A DNA stretch of 64,000 nucleotides. It comes from Thermus islandicus DSM 21543 (lineage in GTDB: Bacteria; Deinococcota; Deinococci; Deinococcales; Thermaceae). This document shows positions 37,121-46,180 of this stretch, piece after piece. Location: positions 1 to 64,000 of the forward strand of contig NZ_ATXJ01000007.1 of assembly GCF_000421625.1 (NCBI RefSeq), read 5' to 3'. Made by a program: the position numbers and the translations under genes. Each line of letters begins with the position of its first letter. Within the stretch, counting starts at the first letter, position 1. A model generated the notes under the pieces. The model worked only from the letters and a program-made list of their open reading frames with translations. It had not been told where the DNA came from and did no database searches.

Positions 37121-37184
37121 GAGGGGCCCCGGTGGAAACTCCCCGCGAGGTTTTTGGCGCAGGAACCCAAAGCAAAGGGTACTA
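37121..37184 (-). repeat. Dispersed intergenic repeat, copy R4
   Basis: On the minus strand: TAGTACCCTTTGCTTTGGGT, TCCTGCGCCAAAAACCTCGC, GGGGAGTTTCCACC, GGGGCCCC. It lacks the right hairpin half. Its left end provides the livM TAG stop (37182-37184), and the other side begins directly after the plsY stop (37118-37120), so the repeat is the entire spacer between the two convergent genes. Confidence 0.75.
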
Positions 37185-38249
37185 ATAGGGAAGGGGCCAG
37201 GTGCGGAAGTAGTCCCGGAGCCTGCCCCAAAGCCCCACCAGGCCCAAGGGCTCCAGGATCAAGAAGGCGAGGATGAGAAGCCCGAAGGCCACGTTGCGCC
37301 AGGCGGCCAGGGTGGCGGCGTACTGGGGCCCCAGGGCCCCCACGTAGCTATTCAGCACCTCGGGGATGAGGAGGACGAAGAAGGCCCCCAGCACCGCCCC
37401 AAGGACCGTGCCCGCTCCCCCCACGATCACCATGGCCAGGTACTGAACGCTCACCGAAAGGGGGAAGTACTCCGGGGTCACCGCCTTGTAGAGCCCCGCG
37501 AGGAGCCCCCCCGCCACCCCGGCGTAGAAGGCGGAGAGGGCGAAGGCGAAGAGCTTGGTCCGGGTGAGGTCTACCCCGGCCACCCGGGCGGAGAGGTCGT
37601 TGTCCCGGACCGCCCGGAAGGCCCGTCCGGCCCGGGTGGTGAGGAGGCGTTTGGCGTAGAAGAAGAGGGGGAGGGCGAAGAGGAGAACCAGGTACCAAAG
37701 CCTCCCCGGGGTGTCCAGGACGAGGCCCATGAGCTCGGGCGGGGGCAAGGTGCGGCCCCTAATCCCCCCCGTCACCGCCTCCCAGTTCTTGAAGGCGTAG
37801 TCCGCCAGGAACTGGAAGGCCAGGGTGGCGATGGCCAGGTACACCCCCTTGATCCTGAGGGAGGGGAGGCCGAGGACCAGGCCGAGGAAGGCGGCAAGCC
37901 CTCCACCCAGGAGGATGCCCAAGGGGGCCAGGGGGCCCGCCAGGTGGCTGGCCGCGTAGGCCCCGACCCCCATGAAGGCGGCGTGGCCCAGGGAGATCTG
38001 CCCTGCTCCCCCCACCAGGAGGTGGAGGCCCAGGGCTGAAAGGGCCCCGATCCCTACCAGGGTGGCCACGTACATGGGGTAGGGGCCGAGGAGGAGGGGA
38101 AGGAGGAGAAGGAGGGCCAAAAAGCCGTAGAGGGCGAGGCGGCCTAGGGGGGTGCTGGCGTAGGCCTCGTCCTCCCGGTAAGTCTCCCGCACCGCCCGGG
38201 CAAAGCGGCGGCTGTAGGCGTCGGTGAGGCGCTTGGAGAGGGCGTACAC
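37182..38249 (-). CDS. livM: HAAT ABC transporter permease LivM
   Basis: 355 residues from GTG 38249. About eight to nine transmembrane helices; LHLLVGGAGQISLGHAAFMG is the LivM signature, and ARVAGVDLTRTKLFAFALSA the coupling loop region. A 40-residue charged N-terminal extension (RFARAVRETYREDEAYAS) precedes the first helix. It forms the channel with LivH. It is separated from livH by livF, livG and the CoA ligase, an unusual order. The stop is supplied by repeat R4. Confidence 0.9.
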   Translation of the reverse strand: MYALSKRLTDAYSRRFARAVRETYREDEAYASTPLGRLALYGFLALLLLLPLLLGPYPMYVATLVGIGALSALGLHLLVGGAGQISLGHAAFMGVGAYAASHLAGPLAPLGILLGGGLAAFLGLVLGLPSLRIKGVYLAIATLAFQFLADYAFKNWEAVTGGIRGRTLPPPELMGLVLDTPGRLWYLVLLFALPLFFYAKRLLTTRAGRAFRAVRDNDLSARVAGVDLTRTKLFAFALSAFYAGVAGGLLAGLYKAVTPEYFPLSVSVQYLAMVIVGGAGTVLGAVLGAFFVLLIPEVLNSYVGALGPQYAATLAAWRNVAFGLLILAFLILEPLGLVGLWGRLRDYFRTWPLPY

Positions 38250-38250
38250 C

Positions 38251-40104
38251 CTACACCTCCTGGACCTCGAGGGTGGCCTCGAGCCTCCCTTCCCCCTCGA
38301 GGTAGCGGATGGGCAGGACCACCCCCACCTGTCCCCCTGCCCCGTAGAGGGCCTGGATCACCGGGGCGTAGCGGGCCTCCACCACCTGGCGGCGCACCTT
38401 ACGGGTGCGGGTGACCTCCTCGTCGTCCGGGTGCAGCTCCTTGGGCAGGAGGGCGAAGCGCCGGATCTTGAGCTTCTCAGGAAGGGTCTCGTTGACCATG
38501 CGGATCTCCTCGGCGATCAGGGCCCGGACCTCGGGGCGCTCGGTGAGGGACTGGTAGGTGGTGAAGGGGAGGCCTCGCCTCCTGGCCCAGTTCTGTACGG
38601 TCTCCGGATCCAGCTCTATGAGGGCGGCGACGAAGGGCCGCCCGTGCCCTAAGACGATGGCCTCGCGGATATAGGGGGAGTACTTGAGGCGGTTTTCCAG
38701 AAACTGGGGGGCGAAGGGGGTACCGTCCTGGAGGGCGCCCACCTCCTTGACCCGCCCGAGGATCACCAGGTGCCCCCGCTCATCAAAGAAGCCGGCATCC
38801 CCCGTGCGAAAGAAACCGTCCTCGGTGAAGCTTTCCGCCGTGGCCCTCTCCTGCTTGTAGTACCCCTGGAAGACCTGGGGCCCCCGCACCTGGATCTCCC
38901 CCTCCTCGCTCAGGCGCACCTCCGTCCCCGGCAAAGGCGGGCCCACGGTCTCCGGAGGGGCGTCCCCGGCGGCGTGGGCGGTGGTGGCCGCGGCCGTCTC
39001 CGACTGGCCGTAGACCTGGCGGATGTCCAGGCCGAGGGCGCGGAAGAAGGTGAAGACCTCAGGGCCCAAAGGGGCCCCCCCGGTGACGGCGATGCGGCAG
39101 GCGGCGAGGCCAAGCCTCGCCCTTAAGGGCCTGGCGAGGAGAGGGTAGAAGAGGGCCCGCTTCAGGTTGAGCCAAGCCCCCACCTTCTCCCCCCGGAACT
39201 CCCGGTTCGCCCCCTCCAGGAGAGCCCCCATCCCCACGCGAAAGAAGAAGCGCTTCAAGGGGTCGGCGTCCGCCATCCGGCTTTGGATCAGGCTCGCCAT
39301 GTCCTCCCAAAGCCTCGGCGGGGCCAGGAAGAAGTCGGGCTGGACCTCCTTGAGGTCCTCCCGCAGGGTGGCGGGATCCTCGGGGAAGTGGACGGTGGCG
39401 CCCTCCACCAGGGCCTGGACCACGGTGAGCATCTGCTCCCCGATCCAGGGGAGGGGCAGGTAGCTGAAGACAAAGGCCCCCCTCTGGAAGCCCAGGGCCT
39501 TTCTCAAGGCTTCGTGCCCCGCGAGGAGGTTTTGGTGGGAGAGCCGGGCGAGCTTGCTCCGCCCCGTGGTGCCCGAGGTGGGGGCGAGGAGGACGGTCTC
39601 CTCCGGCTGGCGCCGCTTTAGGGCCTCCTCCCCCACCTTGGGGTCGCCGAAGGCCTGGCTAAAGCGCCGGACCTTTCCCCGGAAGTGGCGGCTCATCCCC
39701 GCCTCCTCCCACACCAGGACGAAGTCCACCAGGTGGAGGTAGGGGTAAACCTTGTCCAGCTGCTCCTCATCGGAGACCACGATGCCCCTGGCCCCGGTGA
39801 ACTCCAGGAAGTAGCCCACCTCCTCGGGCATGGCGTCGGCGTAGATGCCCATGGGGAAGGCCCCCAGGACCTGGGCGGCGAGCTCCGCCTCCACCCACTC
39901 GGGGGCGTTGTGGCCCAGGATGGCCAACACCTCGCCCTCCTTAAGACCCAAAGCGGAAAGCCCCCCGGCGAGGCTAAGCGTCCGCTCCAGAAGCGCCCGC
40001 CAGGAGGTCTTCTGCCACACCCCGAGCCGCTTCACCCGGAGGGCCGGGGCCTCGGGGTGTTCCTTGGCGTGCCTAACCAGGTGTTCCAGAAGGGTTCCCC
40101 GCAT
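38251..40104 (-). CDS. AMP-forming acyl-CoA ligase (long-chain/aryl type)
   Basis: 617 residues. ANL superfamily: P-loop TSGTTGRSK at 176-184, VTGGAPLGPEVFTFF, YGQSETAAA, and FRTGDAGFFDERGHLVILGR with the hinge; the C-terminal lysine region is VTRTRKVRRQVV. It activates a carboxylic acid to acyl-AMP and then acyl-CoA. Size and motifs fit the long-chain fatty-acid class, but substrate is not settled. Its place inside a HAAT operon, one base from livM and 6 bases from livG, suggests it activates the imported compound. Confidence 0.9.
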   Translation of the reverse strand: MRGTLLEHLVRHAKEHPEAPALRVKRLGVWQKTSWRALLERTLSLAGGLSALGLKEGEVLAILGHNAPEWVEAELAAQVLGAFPMGIYADAMPEEVGYFLEFTGARGIVVSDEEQLDKVYPYLHLVDFVLVWEEAGMSRHFRGKVRRFSQAFGDPKVGEEALKRRQPEETVLLAPTSGTTGRSKLARLSHQNLLAGHEALRKALGFQRGAFVFSYLPLPWIGEQMLTVVQALVEGATVHFPEDPATLREDLKEVQPDFFLAPPRLWEDMASLIQSRMADADPLKRFFFRVGMGALLEGANREFRGEKVGAWLNLKRALFYPLLARPLRARLGLAACRIAVTGGAPLGPEVFTFFRALGLDIRQVYGQSETAAATTAHAAGDAPPETVGPPLPGTEVRLSEEGEIQVRGPQVFQGYYKQERATAESFTEDGFFRTGDAGFFDERGHLVILGRVKEVGALQDGTPFAPQFLENRLKYSPYIREAIVLGHGRPFVAALIELDPETVQNWARRRGLPFTTYQSLTERPEVRALIAEEIRMVNETLPEKLKIRRFALLPKELHPDDEEVTRTRKVRRQVVEARYAPVIQALYGAGGQVGVVLPIRYLEGEGRLEATLEVQEV

Positions 40105-40110
40105 CTTCCC

Positions 40111-40860
40111 TCACCCTTGGCCCAGGTAGGCCTCCACCACCTTCGGGTCCTTCCGCACCCCCTCCGGGGGGCCGTAGTAGAGGACCTCTCCGTAGGAGAG
40201 GACCAAGACCCGGTCGGAAAGCTCCAAGACGGCCCTCAGGTCGTGCTCCACCCAGAGAAGGGTCACCCCCCACTCCTCCCGGGCGTCCAGGAGGAAACGG
40301 GCTAGGTCCTGCTTCTCCTCCAGGGCGAGCCCCGCCATGGGCTCGTCCAGGAGGAGGAGTTTGGGCCTGCCCGCGAGGGCCCTGGCCACCTCTACCCGCT
40401 TCTGAAGCCCGTAGGGAAGCATTCCCGCTGGGGCATGGCGGTAGGGGGAGAGGTGGAGGTAGTCCAGGATCTCCTCGGCCCAGGCCCGAACCCGCCATTC
40501 CCGCTCCGCCTGGGGCAGGGCCATGGGGTAGGTGGGAAGGGCGAGCTCCGCCCCCAGCTTCACGTTGTCCAAGACGCTCATCCCGCGGAAGAGCTCCAGC
40601 CCCTGAAAGGTGCGGCCTAGGCCCATCCGGGCCCTCTCCTGGGGGCTCTTCCCCTTGAGGCTTTGGCCTAGGAAGACCACTTCCCCCTTCTCCGGGGCGT
40701 AGACCCCGGAGAGGACGTTTAAGAGGGTGGTCTTCCCGGCCCCGTTGGGCCCAATGACGGCGAAGAACTCCCCCTCGCTCACGGAAAACCGCACCCCTGC
40801 GAGGGCCTTTACCCCCTTGAAGGAGAGGTGGAGATCTTGGACCTCGAGGATCACACCCAC
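40111..40860 (-). CDS. livG: HAAT ABC transporter ATPase LivG
   Basis: 249 residues. Walker A GPNGAGKTT, signature LPYGLQKRVEVARAL (degenerate, YGLQK in place of SGGQ), Walker B LLLLDEPMAGL, H-loop WVEHDL. GRTFQGLELFRGMSVLDNV is a Q-loop region as in LivG. Start GTG 40860 overlaps livF by 10 bp. Powers uptake together with LivF. Confidence 0.92.
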   Translation of the reverse strand: MGVILEVQDLHLSFKGVKALAGVRFSVSEGEFFAVIGPNGAGKTTLLNVLSGVYAPEKGEVVFLGQSLKGKSPQERARMGLGRTFQGLELFRGMSVLDNVKLGAELALPTYPMALPQAEREWRVRAWAEEILDYLHLSPYRHAPAGMLPYGLQKRVEVARALAGRPKLLLLDEPMAGLALEEKQDLARFLLDAREEWGVTLLWVEHDLRAVLELSDRVLVLSYGEVLYYGPPEGVRKDPKVVEAYLGQG

Positions 40861-41630
40861 CGTTTCCTCCTCCGGTAGCGCTTCGCCTGACGGAAGCCCA
40901 CCTCCTCCTTTCCCAAGTAGAACTCCATCACGTCCTGGTCCTCCGCCGCCGCCTTGGCGTCCCCCTCAAACACCACCCGGCCCCTTTCCAACACGTAGAC
41001 CCGGTCCGCCACGGCCAGGGCCGCCCGGGCGTTCTGCTCCACCAGGAGGAGGCTTAGGCCCTTTTCCCGCCTGAGGGCGTCTAGCGTGGCCATCACCTCC
41101 TCCACGAGCCTGGGCGCGAGGCCCAAGGAGGGCTCGTCCACCACAAGGAGCTTGGGCCGAGTGAGGAGGGCCATGCCTAGGAGGAGCATCTGCTGCTCGC
41201 CCCCCGAGAGGTAGCCCGCCTGCTCGTGGCGGCGCTCGTAGAGGCGGGGGAAGCGCTGAAAGACCTCCTCCATTCCCTCTTTGAGCTCCCTGGGGGAGAG
41301 GCGGTGGCCGGCCGCCACCAGGTTCTCCACCGGGGTCAGGTAGCGGAAGAGGGGGCGCCCCTCCAGGACGGCGGTGAGGCCGAGGGAGGAGATCCTCACC
41401 GGGTCCAGGTGGGTGGTCTCCTGGCCCAGGAGCCGCACCTGTCCGTCCAGGACCCGCCCCTCAAACTTGGGGAGGAGGCCGGCGATCGCCCGGACCAGGG
41501 AGCTTTTCCCGGCGCCGTTTGGGCCCAGGAGGGCCACGGCCTCCCCCTCGCCCACCTCGAGGGAGACCCCGTCCAGGGCCAGGATCACCCCGCGGTAGAC
41601 CACCTTGAGGTTCGCCACGGAAAGCATCAC
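40851..41630 (-). CDS. livF: HAAT ABC transporter ATPase LivF
   Basis: 259 residues. Walker A GPNGAGKSS, signature YLSGGEQQMLLLGMAL, Walker B LLVVDEPSLGLAP, H-loop replaced by VEQNAR as is normal in LivF. The C-terminus has an extra basic stretch RQAKRYRRRKRWV. It overlaps livH at its start by four bases. One of two ATPases of the importer. Confidence 0.92.
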   Translation of the reverse strand: MMLSVANLKVVYRGVILALDGVSLEVGEGEAVALLGPNGAGKSSLVRAIAGLLPKFEGRVLDGQVRLLGQETTHLDPVRISSLGLTAVLEGRPLFRYLTPVENLVAAGHRLSPRELKEGMEEVFQRFPRLYERRHEQAGYLSGGEQQMLLLGMALLTRPKLLVVDEPSLGLAPRLVEEVMATLDALRREKGLSLLLVEQNARAALAVADRVYVLERGRVVFEGDAKAAAEDQDVMEFYLGKEEVGFRQAKRYRRRKRWV

Positions 41631-42502
41631 ACCCTCTCAATCTGCCGCTCGCCGAAGAGGCCGTAGGGCCTCACGAGGAGGACGAGGAGCACCACCAGGA
41701 AGGGCAGGGCCTCGGTAAAGCCGGGGAGGACGGGCTCCAGGTAGCGCTGGGCCAGGGCCTCGAGGACCCCCAGCAAAAACCCCGCCACCAAGGCCCCGCC
41801 CACCGAGTCCAGCCCCCCCAGGATGGCCACGGGGAAGACCTTGAGGCCGAAGAAGACCAGGTTGTACCCCACCCCGCTGGCCACGGCGAGAAGGGCCCCG
41901 GCGAGGGTGGCGAGGAGGGCGGACACCCCCCAGACCCCCGCCAGGATGCGGGCCGTGGGGATGCCGAGGGCCAAGGCCGCCACCTCCCGCTCGGAGATGG
42001 CCCGGACCAGGACGCCATAGCGGCTCCGCTTTAAGGCAAAGAGGAGGCCGAGGCCCAGGGGAAGGGCCAGGAGCAGGTTCCAGACGGCCCGGGAGGAGAC
42101 GAACACTCCCCCGGCCTGAAACCCCAGGTTGGGCAGGCCTCCCGAGAGGTACTTGAGGTCCGGACCCCAAAGGAGTTGCACCGCCCCGTCCAGAGCGGCC
42201 GCCAGGCCGATGGTGGCCATGATCACCGCCACCACATTCCGGCCGAGCAAAGGCCGCACAAAGCCCCGCTCCACCACAAGCCCGAAGAGGAAGGCCAGGG
42301 GCAAGGCGGCGAGGAGGGCGAGGGGGAGGGGCAAGAGGAGGGCGAAGGTGTAGGTGAGGTAGGCCCCCACCAGAAGGAACTCCCCCACGGCGAAGTTCAC
42401 CACGCTGGTGGCCCGGTAGACGAGGACGAAGCCCAGGGCCAGGAGGCCGTAGAGGGCTCCGTTGGCCAGGCCGCCCACGAGGTAGGGCAGGAGGTCGGAC
42501 AC
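41627..42502 (-). CDS. livH: HAAT ABC transporter permease LivH
   Basis: 291 residues, eight hydrophobic helices. NGALYGLLALGFVLVYRATS and VNFAVGEFLLVGAYLTYT are LivH hallmarks; LGIPTARILAGVWGVSALLA is the inner loop region. The C-terminus is RPYGLFGERQIERV, typical of the family. Start is 30 bp after the binding-protein stop. Together with LivM it forms the channel. Confidence 0.92.
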   Translation of the reverse strand: MSDLLPYLVGGLANGALYGLLALGFVLVYRATSVVNFAVGEFLLVGAYLTYTFALLLPLPLALLAALPLAFLFGLVVERGFVRPLLGRNVVAVIMATIGLAAALDGAVQLLWGPDLKYLSGGLPNLGFQAGGVFVSSRAVWNLLLALPLGLGLLFALKRSRYGVLVRAISEREVAALALGIPTARILAGVWGVSALLATLAGALLAVASGVGYNLVFFGLKVFPVAILGGLDSVGGALVAGFLLGVLEALAQRYLEPVLPGFTEALPFLVVLLVLLVRPYGLFGERQIERV

Positions 42503-42532
42503 GGCTTTCCCCCTGGGGTTGGGAGGGTGGGC

Positions 42533-43717
42533 CTAGGCCAGCTTGAGCCAGTCGGTGATGGCGTTGAACCGGCCGTCCTTGACGCTCGCCCGGTAGAGCT
42601 TGGTGTAGGGGATGCGGTGGTTCACGAACTGGAAGCCCCGGGTCAGGCCCATGGCGTTGTAGTCCCCAAGCTTCTCCAGCTGCTCCACCAGCCCGGCGCG
42701 GGTGAGCTTCCCCGCCTGGGCTGCCCGGCGCATGGCCTCCGCCACGGCCAGGGCCACGGCCAGGCTCCCCATGTAGTAGGTGGGGCGGTACGAGGCGTCC
42801 CGGCCCTTCCGCTGCCGGAACTTGCGCATCTCGTCCACCGCGGGCACCAGGGTGTCGTACCAGTAGGCGTTGTGGTAGGTGACGGTAAAGCCCTCGGCGG
42901 CGGGGCCCGCCCGCTGGATGAGGGCAAGCTCTGCGGAGTAGTAGGTGCCCATGAACCGGGCCTCGAGGCCTTGCTCCCGCGCCGTCCGCAGGATCAGGGG
43001 CTCGGCGGAAAGGGCGTAGCCCTGGAGGAGGACGAAGTCGGGGTTGGCCCGGCGGAGGTTGAGCACCACAGGGGTGGCGTCGGTGAAGGCGGGAGGGGTG
43101 ACCTCCTCGTGCACCACCTCCATCCCCAGGGCCTTGGCCCGCTCCTTGGCGTAGGGGATGGGGTCCCGGCCGAACTCGGTGTTGGAGTAGACGAGGGCGA
43201 TCCGGGCCCGGCCCTTCTGCAGGCGCACCTGGCGCAGCAGTGCCTCCACCATGTCGTTGTAGGTGGGGCCAAAGACGAAGATGGTGGGGTAGGTCTTGGG
43301 GTCGGCGAGCTCGTTGGCGAAACTGGTGGCGGAGTAGGGGAGGCCGATCCTGGCGATCTCCGGAGCCAGGGCTTTGGAGAGGCCGGTGGAGTCCCCGTAG
43401 ACGAAGAGGAGCTCGTCGGCCCTCTCCCGGGAGAGGACCCGGTTGAAGGCCGCCGTTCCCTTGGCCACGTCGTAGCCCGTGTCCTCCACGATGAGCTCCA
43501 GCCTGCGCCCGGCGATGCCTCCCAGGACCTCGTTCACGTAGTCCACCCCGTCCACAAACCCCTCCCGTCCGGCGTTTCCGGCGAAGGCGAAGGGGCCGGT
43601 GAGGGGTAGGAGGGTGGCGAGCTTCACCGTCCGCGCCTGGGCGGTGGCCACGTAGGGCATCCCCAGGGCCGCCAAGGAACCCACGCCAAGCTTCTTCAGG
43701 AACTCCCTGCGCTTCAT
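42533..43717 (-). CDS. HAAT substrate-binding protein with Tat-type signal
   Basis: 394 residues from ATG 43717. The N-terminus KRREFLKKLGVGSLAALG has the twin-arginine RRxFLK motif, so the folded protein may be exported by Tat (tatA lies at 3731). The Peripla_BP_6 domain follows: LATLLPLTGPFAFAGNAGRE, GDSTGLSKALAPEIARI, and LRRANPDFVLLQGYALSAEP. Family members bind branched-chain amino acids, aromatic acids, amides or urea. The ligand is unknown here; the CoA-ligase in the operon argues for a carboxylic acid. A good promoter lies at 43749-43777. Confidence 0.88.
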   Translation of the reverse strand: MKRREFLKKLGVGSLAALGMPYVATAQARTVKLATLLPLTGPFAFAGNAGREGFVDGVDYVNEVLGGIAGRRLELIVEDTGYDVAKGTAAFNRVLSRERADELLFVYGDSTGLSKALAPEIARIGLPYSATSFANELADPKTYPTIFVFGPTYNDMVEALLRQVRLQKGRARIALVYSNTEFGRDPIPYAKERAKALGMEVVHEEVTPPAFTDATPVVLNLRRANPDFVLLQGYALSAEPLILRTAREQGLEARFMGTYYSAELALIQRAGPAAEGFTVTYHNAYWYDTLVPAVDEMRKFRQRKGRDASYRPTYYMGSLAVALAVAEAMRRAAQAGKLTRAGLVEQLEKLGDYNAMGLTRGFQFVNHRIPYTKLYRASVKDGRFNAITDWLKLA

Positions 43718-43748
43718 GCTTTCCCCCTTCCTGGCGGATCGTGGGAGG

Positions 43749-43777
43749 AAGATACCACACCCTTTTCCTCCCCGCAA
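43749..43777 (-). promoter_or_regulatory. Promoter of the HAAT operon
   Basis: On the minus strand TTGCGG (43772-43777) and TATCTT (43749-43754) are separated by 17 bp. The start is about 43742, giving a leader of roughly 25 nt with an AGGAAGGGGG ribosome site. Confidence 0.6.
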
Positions 43778-43795
43778 GTCCCTTAGGATGAAGGC

Positions 43796-45256
43796 GTGCG
43801 CTGGCACGGGGCTTTCCGCCGTTTTGTCCTCTTAAGGCACTATCGCTTTGCCCGGGAGGTCCTGGTGCCCCACTTCTTTGACGCCCTTACCGCCTATGCC
43901 CTGGAGCTCGCTCGGCTTGGCCTCCCCCACGCCCGGGAGGCGGTGGCCGCCCTGAGGGAGCTCCGCACCCTGCCCCTTCCCAGCTTCACCGGGGAGGTGG
44001 AGGACGTCTTCTTCTCCATCCAGGCCCAGCTCTCGGAGCACTGGGGGGAGGAGGTGGCGGGGGCCGTGCGCCAGGGGCTTTCCCGGAACGACCTGGACCT
44101 CACCGTCTTCCGGGCCTACCTTCGGGACCGGACCCTGGCCCTTCTCGCCGACCTCCTCCGCCTAAGGCGGGAAGCCATCCGCATGGCGGAGCGGGTATGG
44201 GCCGTGCCCGTGGTCCTCTACACCCACCACCGCCCGGCCCAGCCCTCCACCTTGGACCACTACCTTCTGGGGGTGGAGGCCCTGCTGTCGCGGGACACAA
44301 GGCGGCTTTTCCTGGCGCTGGCCCACGTGAACCGCTCTCCCCTGGGGGCCAGCGCCCTGGCGGGGAGCCCCTACCCCGTGGACCGGAACCGCCTCGCCGC
44401 CCTCCTGGGGTTTGACGGGCCGGTGGAGCACACCCTGGACGCGGTGGCCTCGGGGGACTACGCCCTGGAGCTGGCCTTTGCCCTAGGGGGCTTGGGGGCG
44501 AGCCTAAGCCGCCTCCTCAGCGACCTCCTGTCCTGGGCGGGGCGGGGGGCCTTTGTGGTGGGGGAGGGGCTTTCCCAGGGCTCCAGCTTAATGCCGCAGA
44601 AGCAGAACCCCGTGGTCCTGGAGCACGCCCGCATCTACGCGGGCAGGCTTCTGGGTGGGGCGGGGCCTTTGGCCTTCCTCAACCACAACACCCCCTTTAC
44701 CGACCTGAACGACCACTCCACCGGGGTCTTGGAGCCCTTGGCCGGGATGCTGGAGGCGGGGGAAGCGGCTTTGGACCTTACCCGGGCGGCCTTAGAGGAG
44801 GGTCGGTTCGTGCCCGAGCTTCTCCTGGAGGAGCTCTCCCCCGAGGTCTTGGCCTCGGAGGCGGTGGACCTCCTGGTGCGGAAGGGGGTTCCCCTTCCCG
44901 AGGCCTACCGGAGGGTGCGGGGGGCCCTGCCGGGCCTCAAGCCCGAGCGATTGGGGGTAGAGCAGGAGGAGCTTCTCGCCTGGATGGACCTCGAGGCCTT
45001 CTTCGCCCGAAGGGAGGTCCTGGGGGGCGTGGGGCCAAAGGCCAGGGCCGAGGCCCTTTCCCGGGCCAAGAAGCGGCTGAAGGAGGACCGGAAGGCCCTA
45101 GCGGGCCTCCGGGCCCGGGTGCGCCTGGCGCGGCGCTGGCTGCAGCACCTCCAGCCGGAGGAAGGCCAAAAGGGTGCGGAGGAGAAGAGGCAGGTAAAAC
45201 CCCAAAAGCAACAGGAAAAGCCCCCAGGCCAGGAGGTGGAAGAGGACACTCTTTAG
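43796..45256 (+). CDS. Argininosuccinate-lyase-like protein
   Basis: 486 residues from GTG 43796. Fumarase/ASL superfamily: [54 protein letters not shown] (His144), and the signature [11 protein letters not shown] at about 262-272 with the catalytic Ser loop. Compared with ArgH, substrate-contacting positions differ (SRNDQ is SRNDL). The last 50 residues are a Gln/Lys/Glu-rich tail antisense to the next gene, probably a lost stop. It is divergent from the HAAT binding protein by 78 bp and has a TAGGAT -10 (43784-43789) 6 nt before GTG. It may act on the imported compound; ArgH activity is doubtful. Confidence 0.75.
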   Translation: MRWHGAFRRFVLLRHYRFAREVLVPHFFDALTAYALELARLGLPHAREAVAALRELRTLPLPSFTGEVEDVFFSIQAQLSEHWGEEVAGAVRQGLSRNDLDLTVFRAYLRDRTLALLADLLRLRREAIRMAERVWAVPVVLYTHHRPAQPSTLDHYLLGVEALLSRDTRRLFLALAHVNRSPLGASALAGSPYPVDRNRLAALLGFDGPVEHTLDAVASGDYALELAFALGGLGASLSRLLSDLLSWAGRGAFVVGEGLSQGSSLMPQKQNPVVLEHARIYAGRLLGGAGPLAFLNHNTPFTDLNDHSTGVLEPLAGMLEAGEAALDLTRAALEEGRFVPELLLEELSPEVLASEAVDLLVRKGVPLPEAYRRVRGALPGLKPERLGVEQEELLAWMDLEAFFARREVLGGVGPKARAEALSRAKKRLKEDRKALAGLRARVRLARRWLQHLQPEEGQKGAEEKRQVKPQKQQEKPPGQEVEEDTL

Positions 45257-46156
45257 CCCCTCGGCGAGGCTGTGGGTGGCTAGGGTGAAGGCGGCCAGGG
45301 GGAAGACGAGACCCCATAACCCCGGCTGGAAGGCCAGGCGGGTGGGGTGCAGGAGGAGGTTCCCCAGGAGGAGGGCCAAGGCCAGGAGGAGCCACCACCC
45401 CCCAAGGCCCCAAAGGACGGTGCCGAAGAGGAGGAAGGCCTCGAGGCTCCCCGGGAAAAGCCCGGCCTCCTTGGCTCCCTGAAGGAGGGACAGGGGGGCT
45501 AGGATCCCCACCCCCACCGGGGCCAGGCCGATGAAGAGGGAAGGCACGAGCTCGGGGGCTGGGGGCTCGTGGACATAGAGGCGGCCCAGGAGGGTGGCTC
45601 CCACCCAGAGGAAGAGGACCAGGCCAAGCCCCAAGAACATGAGGAGCCAGAAGTAGACCTCTCTGGCCCAGGGGCCCATGAGGGGGAGAAGCGGTCCTCC
45701 TGCCAGGGGGACGACGATGGCCGAGACCGGGGGGATAAACCAGGTGCCGTTGGCCGCCTCAAAGGGCAAGCGGAGCCGGGTGAAGACCAGATAGCCGATG
45801 AGGAGACTGGTAAGGAGGGTGAGGGGGGCTCCCAGGGCGAAGAGGGTAAGGGCCAGGCCCGGATGCTCCCCTACCCTTAGGCTCGCCAGGCCGAAGAGGA
45901 GGAAGGCCAGGGGGAAGGTAGCGTAAAGCTGGGAAAGCAGGGGGTGGTGGAGTTCCTGCCAGACCTGGCCGGGGTAGCGGAGGAGTTTTCCCAGGAAGAA
46001 GGCCAGGCTCAGGGTGAAGAGGAGGCCCGTGAGGAGGTAGGCCACAAGGGCCAGGGGGAGGAGGCCGAAGGCCTTGAGGACCAAGGCCGTCCCGCTTCCC
46101 CCCATGACCGCGGCGAACCAGGTAGGGTTGAACCACCGCACGCTCATGGGGCCCAT
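45098..46156 (-). CDS. SLAC1/TDT-family (tellurite-resistance/dicarboxylate) membrane channel
   Basis: 352 residues, about nine to ten transmembrane helices. Opening [20 protein letters not shown] and the helix pair around [20 protein letters not shown] match SLAC1/TehA proteins, which move anions or dicarboxylates. The ATG at 46147 ([11 protein letters not shown]) is an alternative start nearer the conserved region. Its 3' end overlaps the lyase-like gene by 159 bp on the other strand. Substrate is unknown. Confidence 0.8.
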   Translation of the reverse strand: MGPMSVRWFNPTWFAAVMGGSGTALVLKAFGLLPLALVAYLLTGLLFTLSLAFFLGKLLRYPGQVWQELHHPLLSQLYATFPLAFLLFGLASLRVGEHPGLALTLFALGAPLTLLTSLLIGYLVFTRLRLPFEAANGTWFIPPVSAIVVPLAGGPLLPLMGPWAREVYFWLLMFLGLGLVLFLWVGATLLGRLYVHEPPAPELVPSLFIGLAPVGVGILAPLSLLQGAKEAGLFPGSLEAFLLFGTVLWGLGGWWLLLALALLLGNLLLHPTRLAFQPGLWGLVFPLAAFTLATHSLAEGLKSVLFHLLAWGLFLLLLGFYLPLLLRTLLAFLRLEVLQPAPRQAHPGPEAR

Positions 46157-46180
46157 TGTGGAATACCGGGGTGGGGTAGG

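Noticed and set aside
41637-43760. A 707-codon frame crossing livH and the binding protein in another frame
   Set aside because: Pro/Gly/Arg shadow translation, no domain, and both covered genes have strong family matches.
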